Of a DNA stretch of 48,008 nucleotides, positions 11,934 through 21,255 are shown piece by piece. Under the pieces are notes generated by a model. It searched no databases and was not told where the DNA came from. It was given only the letters and a program-made list of their open reading frames with translations. The stretch comes from Gallionella sp. GTDB lineage: Bacteria > Pseudomonadota > Gammaproteobacteria > Burkholderiales > Gallionellaceae. Where the stretch lies: positions 1 through 48,008 of the forward strand of contig JANXXH010000153.1 of assembly GCA_025350705.1 (NCBI GenBank), read 5' to 3'. Position numbers and translations under genes: made by a program. Each line of letters begins with the position of its first letter. Position 1 is the first letter of the stretch.

Positions 11934-12041
11934 TATAGGCAATGCATTTACGGTGTCAACCGAACAAATACGCAGCGCGTTATAGGCACCGACACAGTAG
12001 TGTCATAAACGTTTATTAATCTACTAAAAATGGAGTTCACA

Positions 12042-12242
12042 ATGAGCAAACTGTTATCTGTATTGATCGCTGCTGTATTCGCTGCTGTTTCTTTCACCGC
12101 CGTTGCTGCTGACGCAGCTATGGCTCCTGCTAAGGCTGCTCCTGCTGCCAAGGCTGCTCCTGCTGCCAAGGATGAAGCTAAGCCAGCAAAGAAAGCAAAG
12201 AAAGCAAAGAAAGCAAAGAAGGCTGACGCTGCTGCTAAGTAA
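12042..12242 (+). CDS. Small secreted Ala/Lys-rich basic protein
   Basis: This is a 66-residue protein. It has a signal peptide (MSKLLSVLIAAVFAAVSFTA, cleavage after VAA), then tandem AAPAAK units and a run of KKAK repeats. GGAG stands 7 bases before the ATG, so the second in-frame ATG is preferred over the one at 12030. The mature part is low-complexity and strongly positive, reminiscent of acid-shock protein Asr or of small periplasmic histone-like proteins, but no function can be assigned. It is monocistronic, with a good terminator directly behind. A small palindrome (GACAC-4-GTGTC, 11991-12004) upstream could be an operator. Confidence 0.75.
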   Translation: MSKLLSVLIAAVFAAVSFTAVAADAAMAPAKAAPAAKAAPAAKDEAKPAKKAKKAKKAKKADAAAK

Positions 12243-12260
12243 CACGCACGCAGTTAAAGA

Positions 12261-12286
12261 AGGCAGGGGTGACCCTGCCTTTTTTA
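12261..12286 (+). terminator. Rho-independent terminator of the small basic protein gene
   Basis: An 8-bp perfect stem (AGGCAGGG/CCCTGCCT) with loop GTGA is followed by TTTTT. Confidence 0.9.
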
Positions 12287-12296
12287 TTTGTAGAAT

Positions 12297-12749
12297 ATGA
12301 ATATGATTTGGAAACCTAATGTCACTGTCGCCGCCGTCATTGAGCGCGACGGAAAGTTTTTACTGATTGAAGAAGAAACCGAAAAAGGCGCAAGGTTTAA
12401 CCAGCCCGCAGGACATCTCGAAGCCGATGAATCGCTAGTCGCCGCCATAGTGCGCGAAACCTTGGAAGAATCAGCCTATCACTTTGTCCCGCAACATCTG
12501 CTCGGCATCTATCACTGGCACTCGACCGAATCAGACACCACTTATCTGCGTTTCGCCTTTACTGGCGCGCTTACCGGACACGATCCAGAGCGCCCACTGG
12601 ACACAGGTATCCTGCAAGCCGCATGGCTGGCACCTGATGAGATACGAGCCACGCAGGAGCGCCATCGCAGCCCACTGATCTTGCGTTGCCTGGAAGATTA
12701 TCTGTCAGGGAAACGCTATCCGTTGGAGTTATTGACTCATTATGACTAA
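12297..12749 (+). CDS. nudJ: Nudix phosphohydrolase, NudJ-like
   Basis: The protein is 150 residues with a Nudix box [20 protein letters not shown] near residues 39-58. The box is complete except that its last Gly is Ala. E. coli NudJ hydrolyses thiamine pyrophosphate precursors and nucleoside di/triphosphates and carries the same GHLEADE segment. E. coli also has nudJ directly upstream of mnmA, as here. The ATG is the first of two close candidates (12297 and 12303). The 56-base gap to mnmA holds two small hairpins (ACGAGC-AA-GCTCGT and one formed by TTTCCC...GGGAAA). Confidence 0.85.
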   Translation: MNMIWKPNVTVAAVIERDGKFLLIEEETEKGARFNQPAGHLEADESLVAAIVRETLEESAYHFVPQHLLGIYHWHSTESDTTYLRFAFTGALTGHDPERPLDTGILQAAWLAPDEIRATQERHRSPLILRCLEDYLSGKRYPLELLTHYD

Positions 12750-12805
12750 CGAGCAAGCTCGTCCCCCTATCTAACTTTCCCCCGCACGCGGGAAAAAGGA
12801 CAAAC

Positions 12806-13903
12806 GTGAAAATCAATTCTAAACCTCGCATCGTGGTCGGCATGTCCGGCGGAGTGGACTCCTCCGTCACGGCCTTGTTGCTCAAACAACAAGGTTATGA
12901 CGTGATTGGTCTATTCATGAAGAACTGGGAGGATGACGACGACAGCGAATACTGCTCGTCGCGCCAGGACTTGCTGGATGCGGTCTCAGTAGCCGACACC
13001 ATCGGCATCCCCATCGAGGCGGTGAACTTTGCCAAGGAATACAAAGAGCGCGTGTTCAGTGATTTCCTGCGCGAATATCAGGCCGGACGCACGCCCAATC
13101 CGGACATCCTGTGCAATGCCGAGATCAAGTTCAAGGCGTTTCTCGACCATGCCATGCAACTGGGCGCTGAAACCATTGCCACGGGTCATTACGCGCAAAT
13201 ACGCGAGGTGGATGGGCTGTTCCGGTTACTCAAAGCCGATGATGACAGCAAGGATCAGAGCTACTTTCTGCATCGCTTGAATCAAATGCAATTAAGCCAT
13301 GCGATGTTTCCGCTCGGCAAGATTTTGAAATCACAAGTGCGCGCCATTGCCGAACAACATGGTTTGCCTAATCACGCAAAGAAAGACAGTACCGGCATCT
13401 GCTTCATCGGCGAGCGCCCATTCCGCGAATTCCTGAATCGCTATTTACCCACCCAACCGGGCGAAATGCTCACCCCGGAAGGAAAGGTTGTCGGGAAACA
13501 CATAGGGCTATCGTTCTATACCATCGGACAACGTCAGGGGCTGGGCATAGGCGGAGCAAAAGCAACCTCCGGCGAACCCTGGTTCGTATCAGGCAAGGAT
13601 ATGGCGAATAACCGTTTGATCGTGGTGCAAGGGCATGACCACCCCGCTTTGCTCGCACCCCGCCTGATTGCGCTGGACGGCCATTGGATCAGCGGTACTG
13701 CGCCCCAACTCAATCATCCCTACGCGGCCAAGACGCGCTATCGGCAGGCCGATGCACCCTGTCACCTTACCCGCGTTTCCGGCAGTTCATGTGAAATCGC
13801 TTTTGACGAGGCGCAGTGGGCTGTGACGCCCGGACAATCGGTGGTCGTTTATGACGGCGCGATCTGCCTGGGTGGTGCAATCATCGAACAAGGGCACGGC
13901 TGA
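12806..13903 (+). CDS. mnmA: tRNA-specific 2-thiouridylase
   Basis: MnmA adenylates and thiolates U34 of tRNAs for Lys, Glu and Gln, taking sulfur from the TusE relay. The protein is 365 residues. It has the PP-loop [10 protein letters not shown] near the N-terminus, catalytic Cys103 in [10 protein letters not shown], and Cys199 in [12 protein letters not shown]. The start is GTG, preceded by AAGGA at 6 bases. The next gene, purB, begins 39 bases on. hflD, which sits between these two genes in E. coli, is absent. Confidence 0.97.
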   Translation: MKINSKPRIVVGMSGGVDSSVTALLLKQQGYDVIGLFMKNWEDDDDSEYCSSRQDLLDAVSVADTIGIPIEAVNFAKEYKERVFSDFLREYQAGRTPNPDILCNAEIKFKAFLDHAMQLGAETIATGHYAQIREVDGLFRLLKADDDSKDQSYFLHRLNQMQLSHAMFPLGKILKSQVRAIAEQHGLPNHAKKDSTGICFIGERPFREFLNRYLPTQPGEMLTPEGKVVGKHIGLSFYTIGQRQGLGIGGAKATSGEPWFVSGKDMANNRLIVVQGHDHPALLAPRLIALDGHWISGTAPQLNHPYAAKTRYRQADAPCHLTRVSGSSCEIAFDEAQWAVTPGQSVVVYDGAICLGGAIIEQGHG

Positions 13904-13912
13904 TTCGCGTAA

Positions 13913-15316
<1,404 letters not shown>

Positions 15317-15331
15317 CCGCTCACCCAATAC

Positions 15332-15359
15332 AAACAAGCCCGCAATCGCGGGCTTGTTT
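15332..15359. terminator. Bidirectional terminator between purB and the FecR gene
   Basis: A 12-bp perfect stem (AAACAAGCCCGC/GCGGGCTTGTTT) has a 4-base loop. The A-rich and T-rich ends allow termination from both sides, serving purB (+) and the convergent riboswitch-led operon (-). Confidence 0.9.
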
Positions 15360-15380
15360 ATAATATTGACCGATAGCACA

Positions 15381-16202
15381 TCAGAACACCAATTGTGGTC
15401 CAGCTCCCCCACCAGTCTTGCCTTTAATAGGTTCCTGAATCTGGTTTTTCGGCGCTGCATTTCCCTGTGTGGCATCCTGCCCCTGAATAACGCTATCCAC
15501 AACCGTACTGCCGCGTACCTCGCCTTTACCTCCTTTGGCTTGTGGCAGCGGTGCAGGTACTACAGTAAAGATATTAAGATTGATCGGTTGCAGCTGCGGC
15601 ATTTGATCCATCCCGCCGACAAAACCCATCTGGTTAGGCAACACGTTAACAGTGCCTTTATCAGTAGTCATGATGGTCTCGCCGACATTCACCTTGTTGT
15701 AAGTACCGGCTGGCACGGATGCTGCCAATTCGCTGCCCGCGACAACCACGAAGATTTCGTGGTCAGTACCGCGTATGCCGATAGTTGAATTGATCGTTGC
15801 AATACGATAATTGCTCTTGTTCTTCTGCCCGATCAATCCGGTGATGGCACGGATGCCGCCCTTTAACAATGAAAAAAAGCTCTTTTCGCTTCCGTCTTCC
15901 TCACCGCTGAATACAAAGCTGTCGAACTTGAGCTGTGATTCCGGGCGTATGACTATGAAACCACCGTCCCGCATCTTGATTTGAACGGTAGCATCCTTTG
16001 CAGTAGTTACAGTATCGCTTTCATGGATCACATCACCCTTTTGCAGGGCATGTGTTTGTCCGGCAGCATTGGTTGCCTGAACATTCCCACTCACAAATTG
16101 AACATTTCCGGCGACACCCGCGTAAACAGCCTGACTCAACACCATCAGAAAAACCACCAGAAAGATATTCATAAATATTGTCATACATTTTGCGGTATTC
16201 AT
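15381..16202 (-). CDS. Secreted FecR-domain protein
   Basis: This is a 273-residue exported protein. It has a signal peptide (about 1-29, ending VYA) followed by a FecR domain (about 30-165). The domain holds the typical VQIKMRDGGFIVIRPES and IATINSTIGIRGTDHEI. The C-terminal third is Gly/Pro/Gln-rich and looks unstructured. FecR domains of this secreted type are thought to be ligand or polysaccharide/peptidoglycan interaction modules and are not the transmembrane FecR anti-sigma factor. The start was placed at the ATG with GAGGTG 7 bases upstream. It is the last gene of the IgGFc-like/Slam-like operon, 24 bases after its neighbour. Its role there is unknown; it may anchor or sense the exported lipoprotein. 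Confidence 0.8.
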   Translation of the reverse strand: MNTAKCMTIFMNIFLVVFLMVLSQAVYAGVAGNVQFVSGNVQATNAAGQTHALQKGDVIHESDTVTTAKDATVQIKMRDGGFIVIRPESQLKFDSFVFSGEEDGSEKSFFSLLKGGIRAITGLIGQKNKSNYRIATINSTIGIRGTDHEIFVVVAGSELAASVPAGTYNKVNVGETIMTTDKGTVNVLPNQMGFVGGMDQMPQLQPINLNIFTVVPAPLPQAKGGKGEVRGSTVVDSVIQGQDATQGNAAPKNQIQEPIKGKTGGGAGPQLVF

Positions 16203-16226
16203 GATTAGCACCTCACTCAAGTTAAA

Positions 16227-17702
16227 TTACTTAAAATCATGGCGAATGGTCAATGAAGCATCCACCCTGTCATAGCTATAAATAATGATATTGGATATAT
16301 TCTTTGCGTAGCTCAACTGTGGACGCAATGTCCACAGCTTGCTCCAACGCCAATTCGCTCCAACCACTAAGTCATATAGACGATCACTGCGTTGACGCAA
16401 AAAGTACGGATTAACATTGCTGTAATCGCCGTTTTGCTCACCGGCGTTAAAAAACAGAATCGTTTTGTCGCCGAAAGCTGCCTGACCACTCACACGCAAT
16501 CCGCTGAAACGTTTAGCTCCATCTGCTCGTCCGCCATTGGGAGTGGCCTGTGTAATGATCGTAGAAACATCTTTTTCCGTACCCGAATACAAGCTGCCGA
16601 ACAGCGTCGATTTGCCCTCTGCCAGCACATGGAACCAGCCGCCGCCAACCACCTGCTGGTCGTAATCATTCACCTGCATAACCGCATCTACAAAGCGATA
16701 TTGCGCAGACTGACCAAATATCTTCAATTGATTGCTCGGGCTGAACACATGGCTCCACTCCGCATTAAGACCGGTTGTGTCGCTATTGTGTGCGTTACCC
16801 AGATTGTACTGCCCACCCAATACGCCGAAGCGCCATGAATTCGCTTTCCCTCCGAACATCACTCCGACTCGCGCATCAAGACTGAGTGAGTCAAAACTTT
16901 TCTGCGTGTTGTTGCCACGTTGCCGCAGATCTGACCCAGCATACAAGCCCCATCTGGAGTTCAGCCTGTATGTAACTTCCCCGCCTGCAGCCACCCCATA
17001 ATAATTGTCTGATGTTTTTACGTTAGTGGGATCGAGCGTGACACTTCCAGGTACCGGAGCATCAACGAATATCTGTGATTGGCTGGTGGAGTTATTGACG
17101 TTGTTATCACGCCCGACCGTTCCCGCGACATATCCGGTGATGCGCGTGTTCTTCCCCGCATCCCGCATTGCGATCTCATCCAGATATTTTTCAATGTTGG
17201 CACGCGCCGACTCGGAAGGATTTTGTTTCAAGGCCGATGCAAATTCAGTCCTGGCACGCGGCAGATCGCCCAGTTGGTAATAGGCACGCGCCATGTCCAA
17301 TCGGGCAGCAGCAGAATCAGGGTTGACTGTCAGAACCCGCTCGAAGGCAAGCGTCGCCTTGTCAGGCTTACCACTATCCAGTGCAGCAATGCCTATCAGA
17401 TAATCAAAGTGCTCTTCACCGGCATGCTCGAACTCAAGCGGCTCAAGCAAGGTATAGGCATCGGCTGGTCTGCCGCTCTTGATCAAAGCATCGGCATCGC
17501 GTAGCAACTTGTCGTAAGCCCCGCCAGTATTCTGGTTCTGGGTTGTTGGCTCGACACGCTGAGGCAGTTTTTGCGAGGCTTCTTCTGCATACGCCTCGCT
17601 AGTTGCTGACATCAATCCAAAGAGCATCGAAGTTACCATTATCCCAACCCAACCTTTCTTGTAAAGATTGCGGCTAATCGTGGCATTCCTGACCATCATC
17701 AT
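16227..17702 (-). CDS. TPR plus outer-membrane beta-barrel protein, Slam-like (surface lipoprotein assembly modifier)
   Basis: This is a 491-residue protein with a signal peptide to about residue 39 (cleavage after AYA). TPR-type repeats span about 55-175 (for example PADAYTLLEPLEF, DSAAARLDMARAYYQLGD, LPRARTEFASALKQNPSES). A barrel of roughly 300 residues follows, rich in alternating hydrophobic strands, and ends in NISNIIIYSYDRVDAS...RHDFK. Periplasmic TPRs followed by a 14-stranded barrel is the architecture of Slam/DUF560 proteins, which move lipoproteins to the cell surface in Neisseria and relatives. The gene overlaps the end of the upstream lipoprotein gene by 29 bases, with its GGAG inside that gene, implying translational coupling. 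Another TPR-linked OMP family is possible; profile comparison would settle it. Confidence 0.72.
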   Translation of the reverse strand: MMMVRNATISRNLYKKGWVGIMVTSMLFGLMSATSEAYAEEASQKLPQRVEPTTQNQNTGGAYDKLLRDADALIKSGRPADAYTLLEPLEFEHAGEEHFDYLIGIAALDSGKPDKATLAFERVLTVNPDSAAARLDMARAYYQLGDLPRARTEFASALKQNPSESARANIEKYLDEIAMRDAGKNTRITGYVAGTVGRDNNVNNSTSQSQIFVDAPVPGSVTLDPTNVKTSDNYYGVAAGGEVTYRLNSRWGLYAGSDLRQRGNNTQKSFDSLSLDARVGVMFGGKANSWRFGVLGGQYNLGNAHNSDTTGLNAEWSHVFSPSNQLKIFGQSAQYRFVDAVMQVNDYDQQVVGGGWFHVLAEGKSTLFGSLYSGTEKDVSTIITQATPNGGRADGAKRFSGLRVSGQAAFGDKTILFFNAGEQNGDYSNVNPYFLRQRSDRLYDLVVGANWRWSKLWTLRPQLSYAKNISNIIIYSYDRVDASLTIRHDFK

Positions 17703-19203
17703 TTTCAGCTCCATGAGAATGCCGGGTAGCGTGCTTGTTTTTGCCGGAATGGTCAAGAGTATTAAGTAGATGGTTGTCTTTGTCCTCGTCATAGCTTTCT
17801 TCATCGATGCATCCTGTAGAAACTGCAGTAGACCACGACAGTTTACTAGCCACTGGATATGCATACGAAACCGTATTCCACGAAATACCATAGTCATAAA
17901 CGAGTCCGCTATAGGGCACGGAGCCTAATAGAGAATGTGCGCCAGGAGCAACCGGGATTGTCCCTACCGAATATATGCTGGTGCCGCCTATCGGCGTGAA
18001 CAGCGCAGAGTTTACTACCACATTGTCAAGCTTCAAGTTTGCTAATGCACTTGTTTCGGTGACGACATTCATAAAAGCTCCTGAGGTTCCGGCAAGGCCA
18101 TGAACTCCGAAGGTCGCATCTGTCATCCCCATTTCGGCAGGAATAACCAAAACCATGCTCGGGTCTCCTCTGTGTGCCGCATCATCCGTATAACTGTGCA
18201 TGAATTGAGCCACAAGTACAGGATTGTTGGAAACGAATTCACCGGCTTCAGACATAACGACATCCACGAATTGACCGGCATTCAATGTCCCGCTGATCAG
18301 TCCGGTGGTCGGCATCGTAGTAACAGTGGTGCCGTCCTGGGATGCCATCACACGCACTGTGTAATTCGCACGGCCACTGAACAGCGATGTATGAAAAGTC
18401 TTGCCCCAGATAGACACGTCAGTAAGTTGCTCGACGAGATAGTCGCAGAAATCCGTGCCAGATGGCACATCGGCACAACGATGACCGCCAAATACCGCAA
18501 TGGGTTTGTCGGCTGTCACATGCGAGCCTGTCATGTCGGCATTAGCCCGATTTGCCAACTGGTAGGTTTCTCCACCGTTCAGCAAAACCGTAAACACAGC
18601 TCCTGCCGCTTTGGTCGCACCGGCGGCATTGGGGGTAATGGTGACAGTCGTGGCGTTTTGGGTAGCCACTACAGCGAATTCCGAACCATCGTATCTGCTG
18701 CTAGCGTAAGACATTATGTAGTAATTTGTTCCAAGGCTGGGGGTCGGCAAGGCCAGATAACCATCAGCGGAATACATGTTTTCAGATACCACATGCACAG
18801 AAACCGGCGATAACGCCGTCACGTGGATACCCTTGGCTTCGATAGTCTCGTTCGACATCAACACCACGGCAGGATCGAGCGTGATCACGGTTTCAGCCCC
18901 TGCCGCAACAGAAAATGGTGTGGTCGCACCGTTAAATATCACATCACCCGTAGTCGCAGTTGCCGCAGCCACAATCAACTTGTTGCTAACTGACGGACTA
19001 ACGCAAAAAGCGGGTTCGCTGACACAACGATGGTCGGGCAGCGTTAAATAGAAATCTGTCCCGACTGATGTAATGACGGGAGCGGGTGCTGGGGCAGGTG
19101 CGGAGGTCGATGCCGAAGTTTCATCGCCACTATCGCACGCGGTCAATAACAACGACGTCAGGAGCAGACCGCCATAAATTATTCTCGCATTATCTGAACG
19201 CAT
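17674..19203 (-). CDS. IgGFc-binding-domain lipoprotein, putative surface adhesin
   Basis: This is a 509-residue lipoprotein. The signal peptide ends in lipobox LTAC (Cys23), followed by a Ser/Ala/Pro linker. The body matches the IgGFc_binding domain (N-terminal module of FCGBP-like proteins). Diagnostic segments are YLALPTPSLGTNYYIMSY, SHVTADKPIAVFGGHRC, CDYLVEQLTDVSIWGKTF, NNPVLVAQFMHSYTDD and GDPSMVLVIPAEM. The C-terminal 45 residues are Asp/Glu/His-rich with two Cys. In bacteria this domain occurs in large secreted or surface proteins and is presumed adhesive; no antibody binding is implied. Asp at +2 after the lipid Cys would mean inner-membrane retention in E. coli, so export by the neighbouring Slam-like protein needs proof. 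The ATG has GAGGA 8 bases upstream. It is the first gene behind the c-di-GMP aptamer. Confidence 0.82.
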   Translation of the reverse strand: MRSDNARIIYGGLLLTSLLLTACDSGDETSASTSAPAPAPAPVITSVGTDFYLTLPDHRCVSEPAFCVSPSVSNKLIVAAATATTGDVIFNGATTPFSVAAGAETVITLDPAVVLMSNETIEAKGIHVTALSPVSVHVVSENMYSADGYLALPTPSLGTNYYIMSYASSRYDGSEFAVVATQNATTVTITPNAAGATKAAGAVFTVLLNGGETYQLANRANADMTGSHVTADKPIAVFGGHRCADVPSGTDFCDYLVEQLTDVSIWGKTFHTSLFSGRANYTVRVMASQDGTTVTTMPTTGLISGTLNAGQFVDVVMSEAGEFVSNNPVLVAQFMHSYTDDAAHRGDPSMVLVIPAEMGMTDATFGVHGLAGTSGAFMNVVTETSALANLKLDNVVVNSALFTPIGGTSIYSVGTIPVAPGAHSLLGSVPYSGLVYDYGISWNTVSYAYPVASKLSWSTAVSTGCIDEESYDEDKDNHLLNTLDHSGKNKHATRHSHGAENDDGQECHD

Positions 19204-19282
19204 TCCAATATTCCTCAAGCCTCATTTTCAATGGCATCAAGGGAGAAAATGGTTATGCACAACTCATGCAAGGCAGTAATGC

Positions 19283-19302
19283 ATACGGACGAACATCCGT
19301 AT
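19283..19302 (-). promoter_or_regulatory. Hairpin competing with riboswitch P1 (expression platform)
   Basis: ATACGGA-TGTTCG-TCCGTAT forms a perfect 7-bp stem. Its 5' arm contains the CGGA that the aptamer would use for P1, so the two folds exclude each other. No U-run follows, so control would be by something other than a simple intrinsic terminator at this point. Confidence 0.5.
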
Positions 19303-19382
19303 CGCAGTCCCGCTACCATAGTTTCCCTTAGGCCGGTGACTTTGCGCCCTTATCTTTCGATAAGTTTGCCAAGTGAGCGGAT
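19295..19382 (-). promoter_or_regulatory. Cyclic di-GMP-I riboswitch aptamer (GEMM-I)
   Basis: Read on the minus strand, the leader shows the conserved GEMM elements in order. GGCAAAC is at 19370-19364. A 6-bp hairpin CTTATC-GAAA-GATAAG with the required GNRA loop is at 19364-19349. GCGCAAAG is at 19347-19340, the tetraloop-receptor strand CCGGCCTAA at 19336-19328, and GGTAGCGGG at 19317-19309. GTCACC pairs with GGTAGC as P2, with the usual C-A mismatch. P1 can form between ATCCG and CGGAT at the two ends. The ligand-contact position corresponding to G20 of Vc2 is G, which predicts c-di-GMP rather than cGAMP. The 3' part of P1 is the weakest match. It lies 92 bases before the lipoprotein ATG. 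Confidence 0.88.
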
Positions 19383-19410
19383 AGTAGCGGATGACCTTAA
19401 TATTAGTCAA
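19381..19410 (-). promoter_or_regulatory. Promoter-like hexamers before the riboswitch operon
   Basis: TTGACT (19410-19405) is followed after 18 bases by TACTAT (19386-19381). It is well placed between radC and the aptamer. The start would fall at about 19375, which would remove the 5' strand of one possible P1, so the real start could lie further upstream. Confidence 0.4.
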
Positions 19411-19472
19411 AACCTAACCGACGAGTGGTCTGATTTTCGGATGAACGGAGAAGTGAGTTTTCGTCTTAAAGA

Positions 19473-20147
19473 CTAGATCAATCCTTTTTCCGCGAATGAC
19501 AGAGTTTTCCCCATCGCCACCACGAAGTGATCCAGCACACGCACATCCACCAAACTCAACGCCTGCTTGAGCGCATCGGTTAACAGTTGATCCGACTGAC
19601 TGGGTTCGGCGACACCGGAGGGATGGTTATGCGCAAGGATAACGGCAGCGGCGTTATGCGCCAGCGCGCGCTTGACTACTTCGCGCGGATATACGCTGGT
19701 TTGACTGAGCGTACCCTGGAACAACTCTTCCGAGGCGATCACGCGATGTTGAGTATCCAGAAACAGCACCAGAAAAACCTCCTGCTGCCGTCCGCCGAGC
19801 AGGAGCTGCAAATAATCGCGCACCGTGCGCGGCGAATTCAGCGCATCGCCGCGTTGCAATTCCTCTTTAAGCGCACGCCGCGACATTTCCAGCACGGCTT
19901 GCAGTTGCACAAACTTCGCCTGCCCCATACCTTTTGTTTCGCAGAAATCAGATTCACTGGCAGCGACAAGCTGAGTGAGATTGCCAAAGCAGGTAAGTAA
20001 CTCGCGCGCCAGATCCACCGCGCTTTTGCCAGTTACGCCGGTGCGCAGGAAGATCGCCAGCAACTCAGCATCGGAAAGCGATGTCGCGCCGCGCGTTAGC
20101 AACTTCTCTCTGGGGCGCTCACCTTCTGGCCAGTCTGTGATTGCCAT
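19473..20147 (-). CDS. radC: RadC family (UPF0758) JAB-domain protein
   Basis: The protein is 224 residues, the normal length. It has an N-terminal helix-hairpin-helix-like region ([20 protein letters not shown]) and a C-terminal JAB/MPN metalloprotease-like fold with the metal motif HNHPSG preceded by EELFQGTL. The biochemical role of RadC is unproven; involvement in DNA repair was an early claim. It starts with AAGGAGG 6 bases before the ATG. In many proteobacteria radC is divergent from coaBC; here a DUF2971 gene separates them and runs into radC with a 20-base gap. Confidence 0.93.
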   Translation of the reverse strand: MAITDWPEGERPREKLLTRGATSLSDAELLAIFLRTGVTGKSAVDLARELLTCFGNLTQLVAASESDFCETKGMGQAKFVQLQAVLEMSRRALKEELQRGDALNSPRTVRDYLQLLLGGRQQEVFLVLFLDTQHRVIASEELFQGTLSQTSVYPREVVKRALAHNAAAVILAHNHPSGVAEPSQSDQLLTDALKQALSLVDVRVLDHFVVAMGKTLSFAEKGLI

Positions 20148-20156
20148 ACCACCTCC
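20135..20156. repeat. Left copy of an imperfect 22-bp direct repeat (radC start)
   Basis: This segment covers the ribosome-binding site and first codons of radC (MAIT). It matches 19 of 22 bases with 21191-21212 beyond the DUF2971 gene. Two of the three differences are outside the codons and one is synonymous. Confidence 0.7.
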
Positions 20157-20167
20157 TTAATTTGATT

Positions 20168-21157
20168 TTAGCGGCCAAGGTATGGAATATCTGACACCGT
20201 AACTTCTGCTACCACTCCATTTTGCTCCAACATTAACTCAACGGCTTTTTGACGTTTATATTTGTCTGGATGAGGCCCAACTATAATTTTACGGATTGGT
20301 AATTTGATAGCATCCCCGGCGGATGGGCGACCGAAAAGCATAATGTAAGGTACCAGAACACCATTCTTCATCTCAAACTGCACAGGCTTCCTTGGTCGCT
20401 TGTCACCGGAGTCCTGCGCCAGCTTAAATAATTCGGCGTTCGAAGGTATAGCTACGATTCGCACTTCAGACTCTTCTGCAAAGCCTTTGTGCTTGTGCGT
20501 ACAAGACAGAGCAGTAATTGGCTCAACAAGTCCATCAAGCTCTTCACGCTTGTTTGTTGAGAAAAAACCACTGATAGCTTTCTGGACGGCTTTTTCCCAT
20601 TCTATGGTCTCTGGATGAGGGGCATTCTGGAGGGTATCTTGGTCATAATATTCGACGTCACCCCAAACATAAAATTGGTAATGAAAATTTTTACTCTCCT
20701 CATCCAGTAATCGTTGAAGCTCGTCAGTCTCAAAGACTATTGCATAACCACCATCTGTCCCATATCCCCGCCATTGGCTAAGAAGCCCGTCGTCTGGCGA
20801 TTGTTTTGGCACACCGCAGAATGCTGTTATGTACGGTTTGTTGAGCTTCAATGTCACAGTACGAAATGTATCAACCAAATTTTGGATATCTTGTTGAATC
20901 ACATGTTCCAAGCCACCGTTGGCTTCGATTTGGTTTTGGCCTTGTTCTGTGCTCGCCATCTTCTCCGCAACTGACCGAACGGGCTCTTCCAACAAATACG
21001 GAAGCCGCCGATCAAAAAAGCCAGTGTGCTCTTCTGAATCATTAAGATAAGCAATATTCGTAGCCCGAAGCTGTTGGCTCTCAACAATGCCCTTAAGGCC
21101 AGCGGCTGTTGTGTAGTGATACAACTGCGCATATACCTCAGTCACTGACTTACCCAT
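20168..21157 (-). CDS. DUF2971 protein, accessory insertion
   Basis: This is a 329-residue soluble protein of the DUF2971 family, with YHYTTAAGLKGIVESQQLRA and NDSEEHTGF near the N-terminus. FCGVPKQSPDDGLLSQWRGY and a downstream GYAIVF are the family's most conserved blocks. The function is unknown; family members are often found in accessory and defence-rich regions. The start is the ATG with AAGGAG 6-7 bases upstream, not the upstream open frame. Base composition is lower in G+C than in its neighbours. It lies between radC and coaBC and is bordered by two copies of the radC start region, so it was probably acquired. Confidence 0.8.
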   Translation of the reverse strand: MGKSVTEVYAQLYHYTTAAGLKGIVESQQLRATNIAYLNDSEEHTGFFDRRLPYLLEEPVRSVAEKMASTEQGQNQIEANGGLEHVIQQDIQNLVDTFRTVTLKLNKPYITAFCGVPKQSPDDGLLSQWRGYGTDGGYAIVFETDELQRLLDEESKNFHYQFYVWGDVEYYDQDTLQNAPHPETIEWEKAVQKAISGFFSTNKREELDGLVEPITALSCTHKHKGFAEESEVRIVAIPSNAELFKLAQDSGDKRPRKPVQFEMKNGVLVPYIMLFGRPSAGDAIKLPIRKIIVGPHPDKYKRQKAVELMLEQNGVVAEVTVSDIPYLGR

Positions 21158-21190
21158 GAGAGACTCCTTGTAAATTAAAACTCTCATGCT

Positions 21191-21212
21191 CTGTGATCGC
21201 CATAACCCCTCC
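21191..21212. repeat. Right copy of the 22-bp repeat, orphan radC start
   Basis: On the minus strand it reads a ribosome-binding site-like CCTCC complement, then codons for MAITE. This is the beginning of a RadC-type protein that runs into a stop about 12 codons later. It is best read as the remnant of the original or incoming radC 5' end left by the DUF2971 insertion. Confidence 0.65.
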
Positions 21213-21255
21213 GCTCAGCCCAGACAGGCTGTTTCTTGATAAGATGCGCAACATT

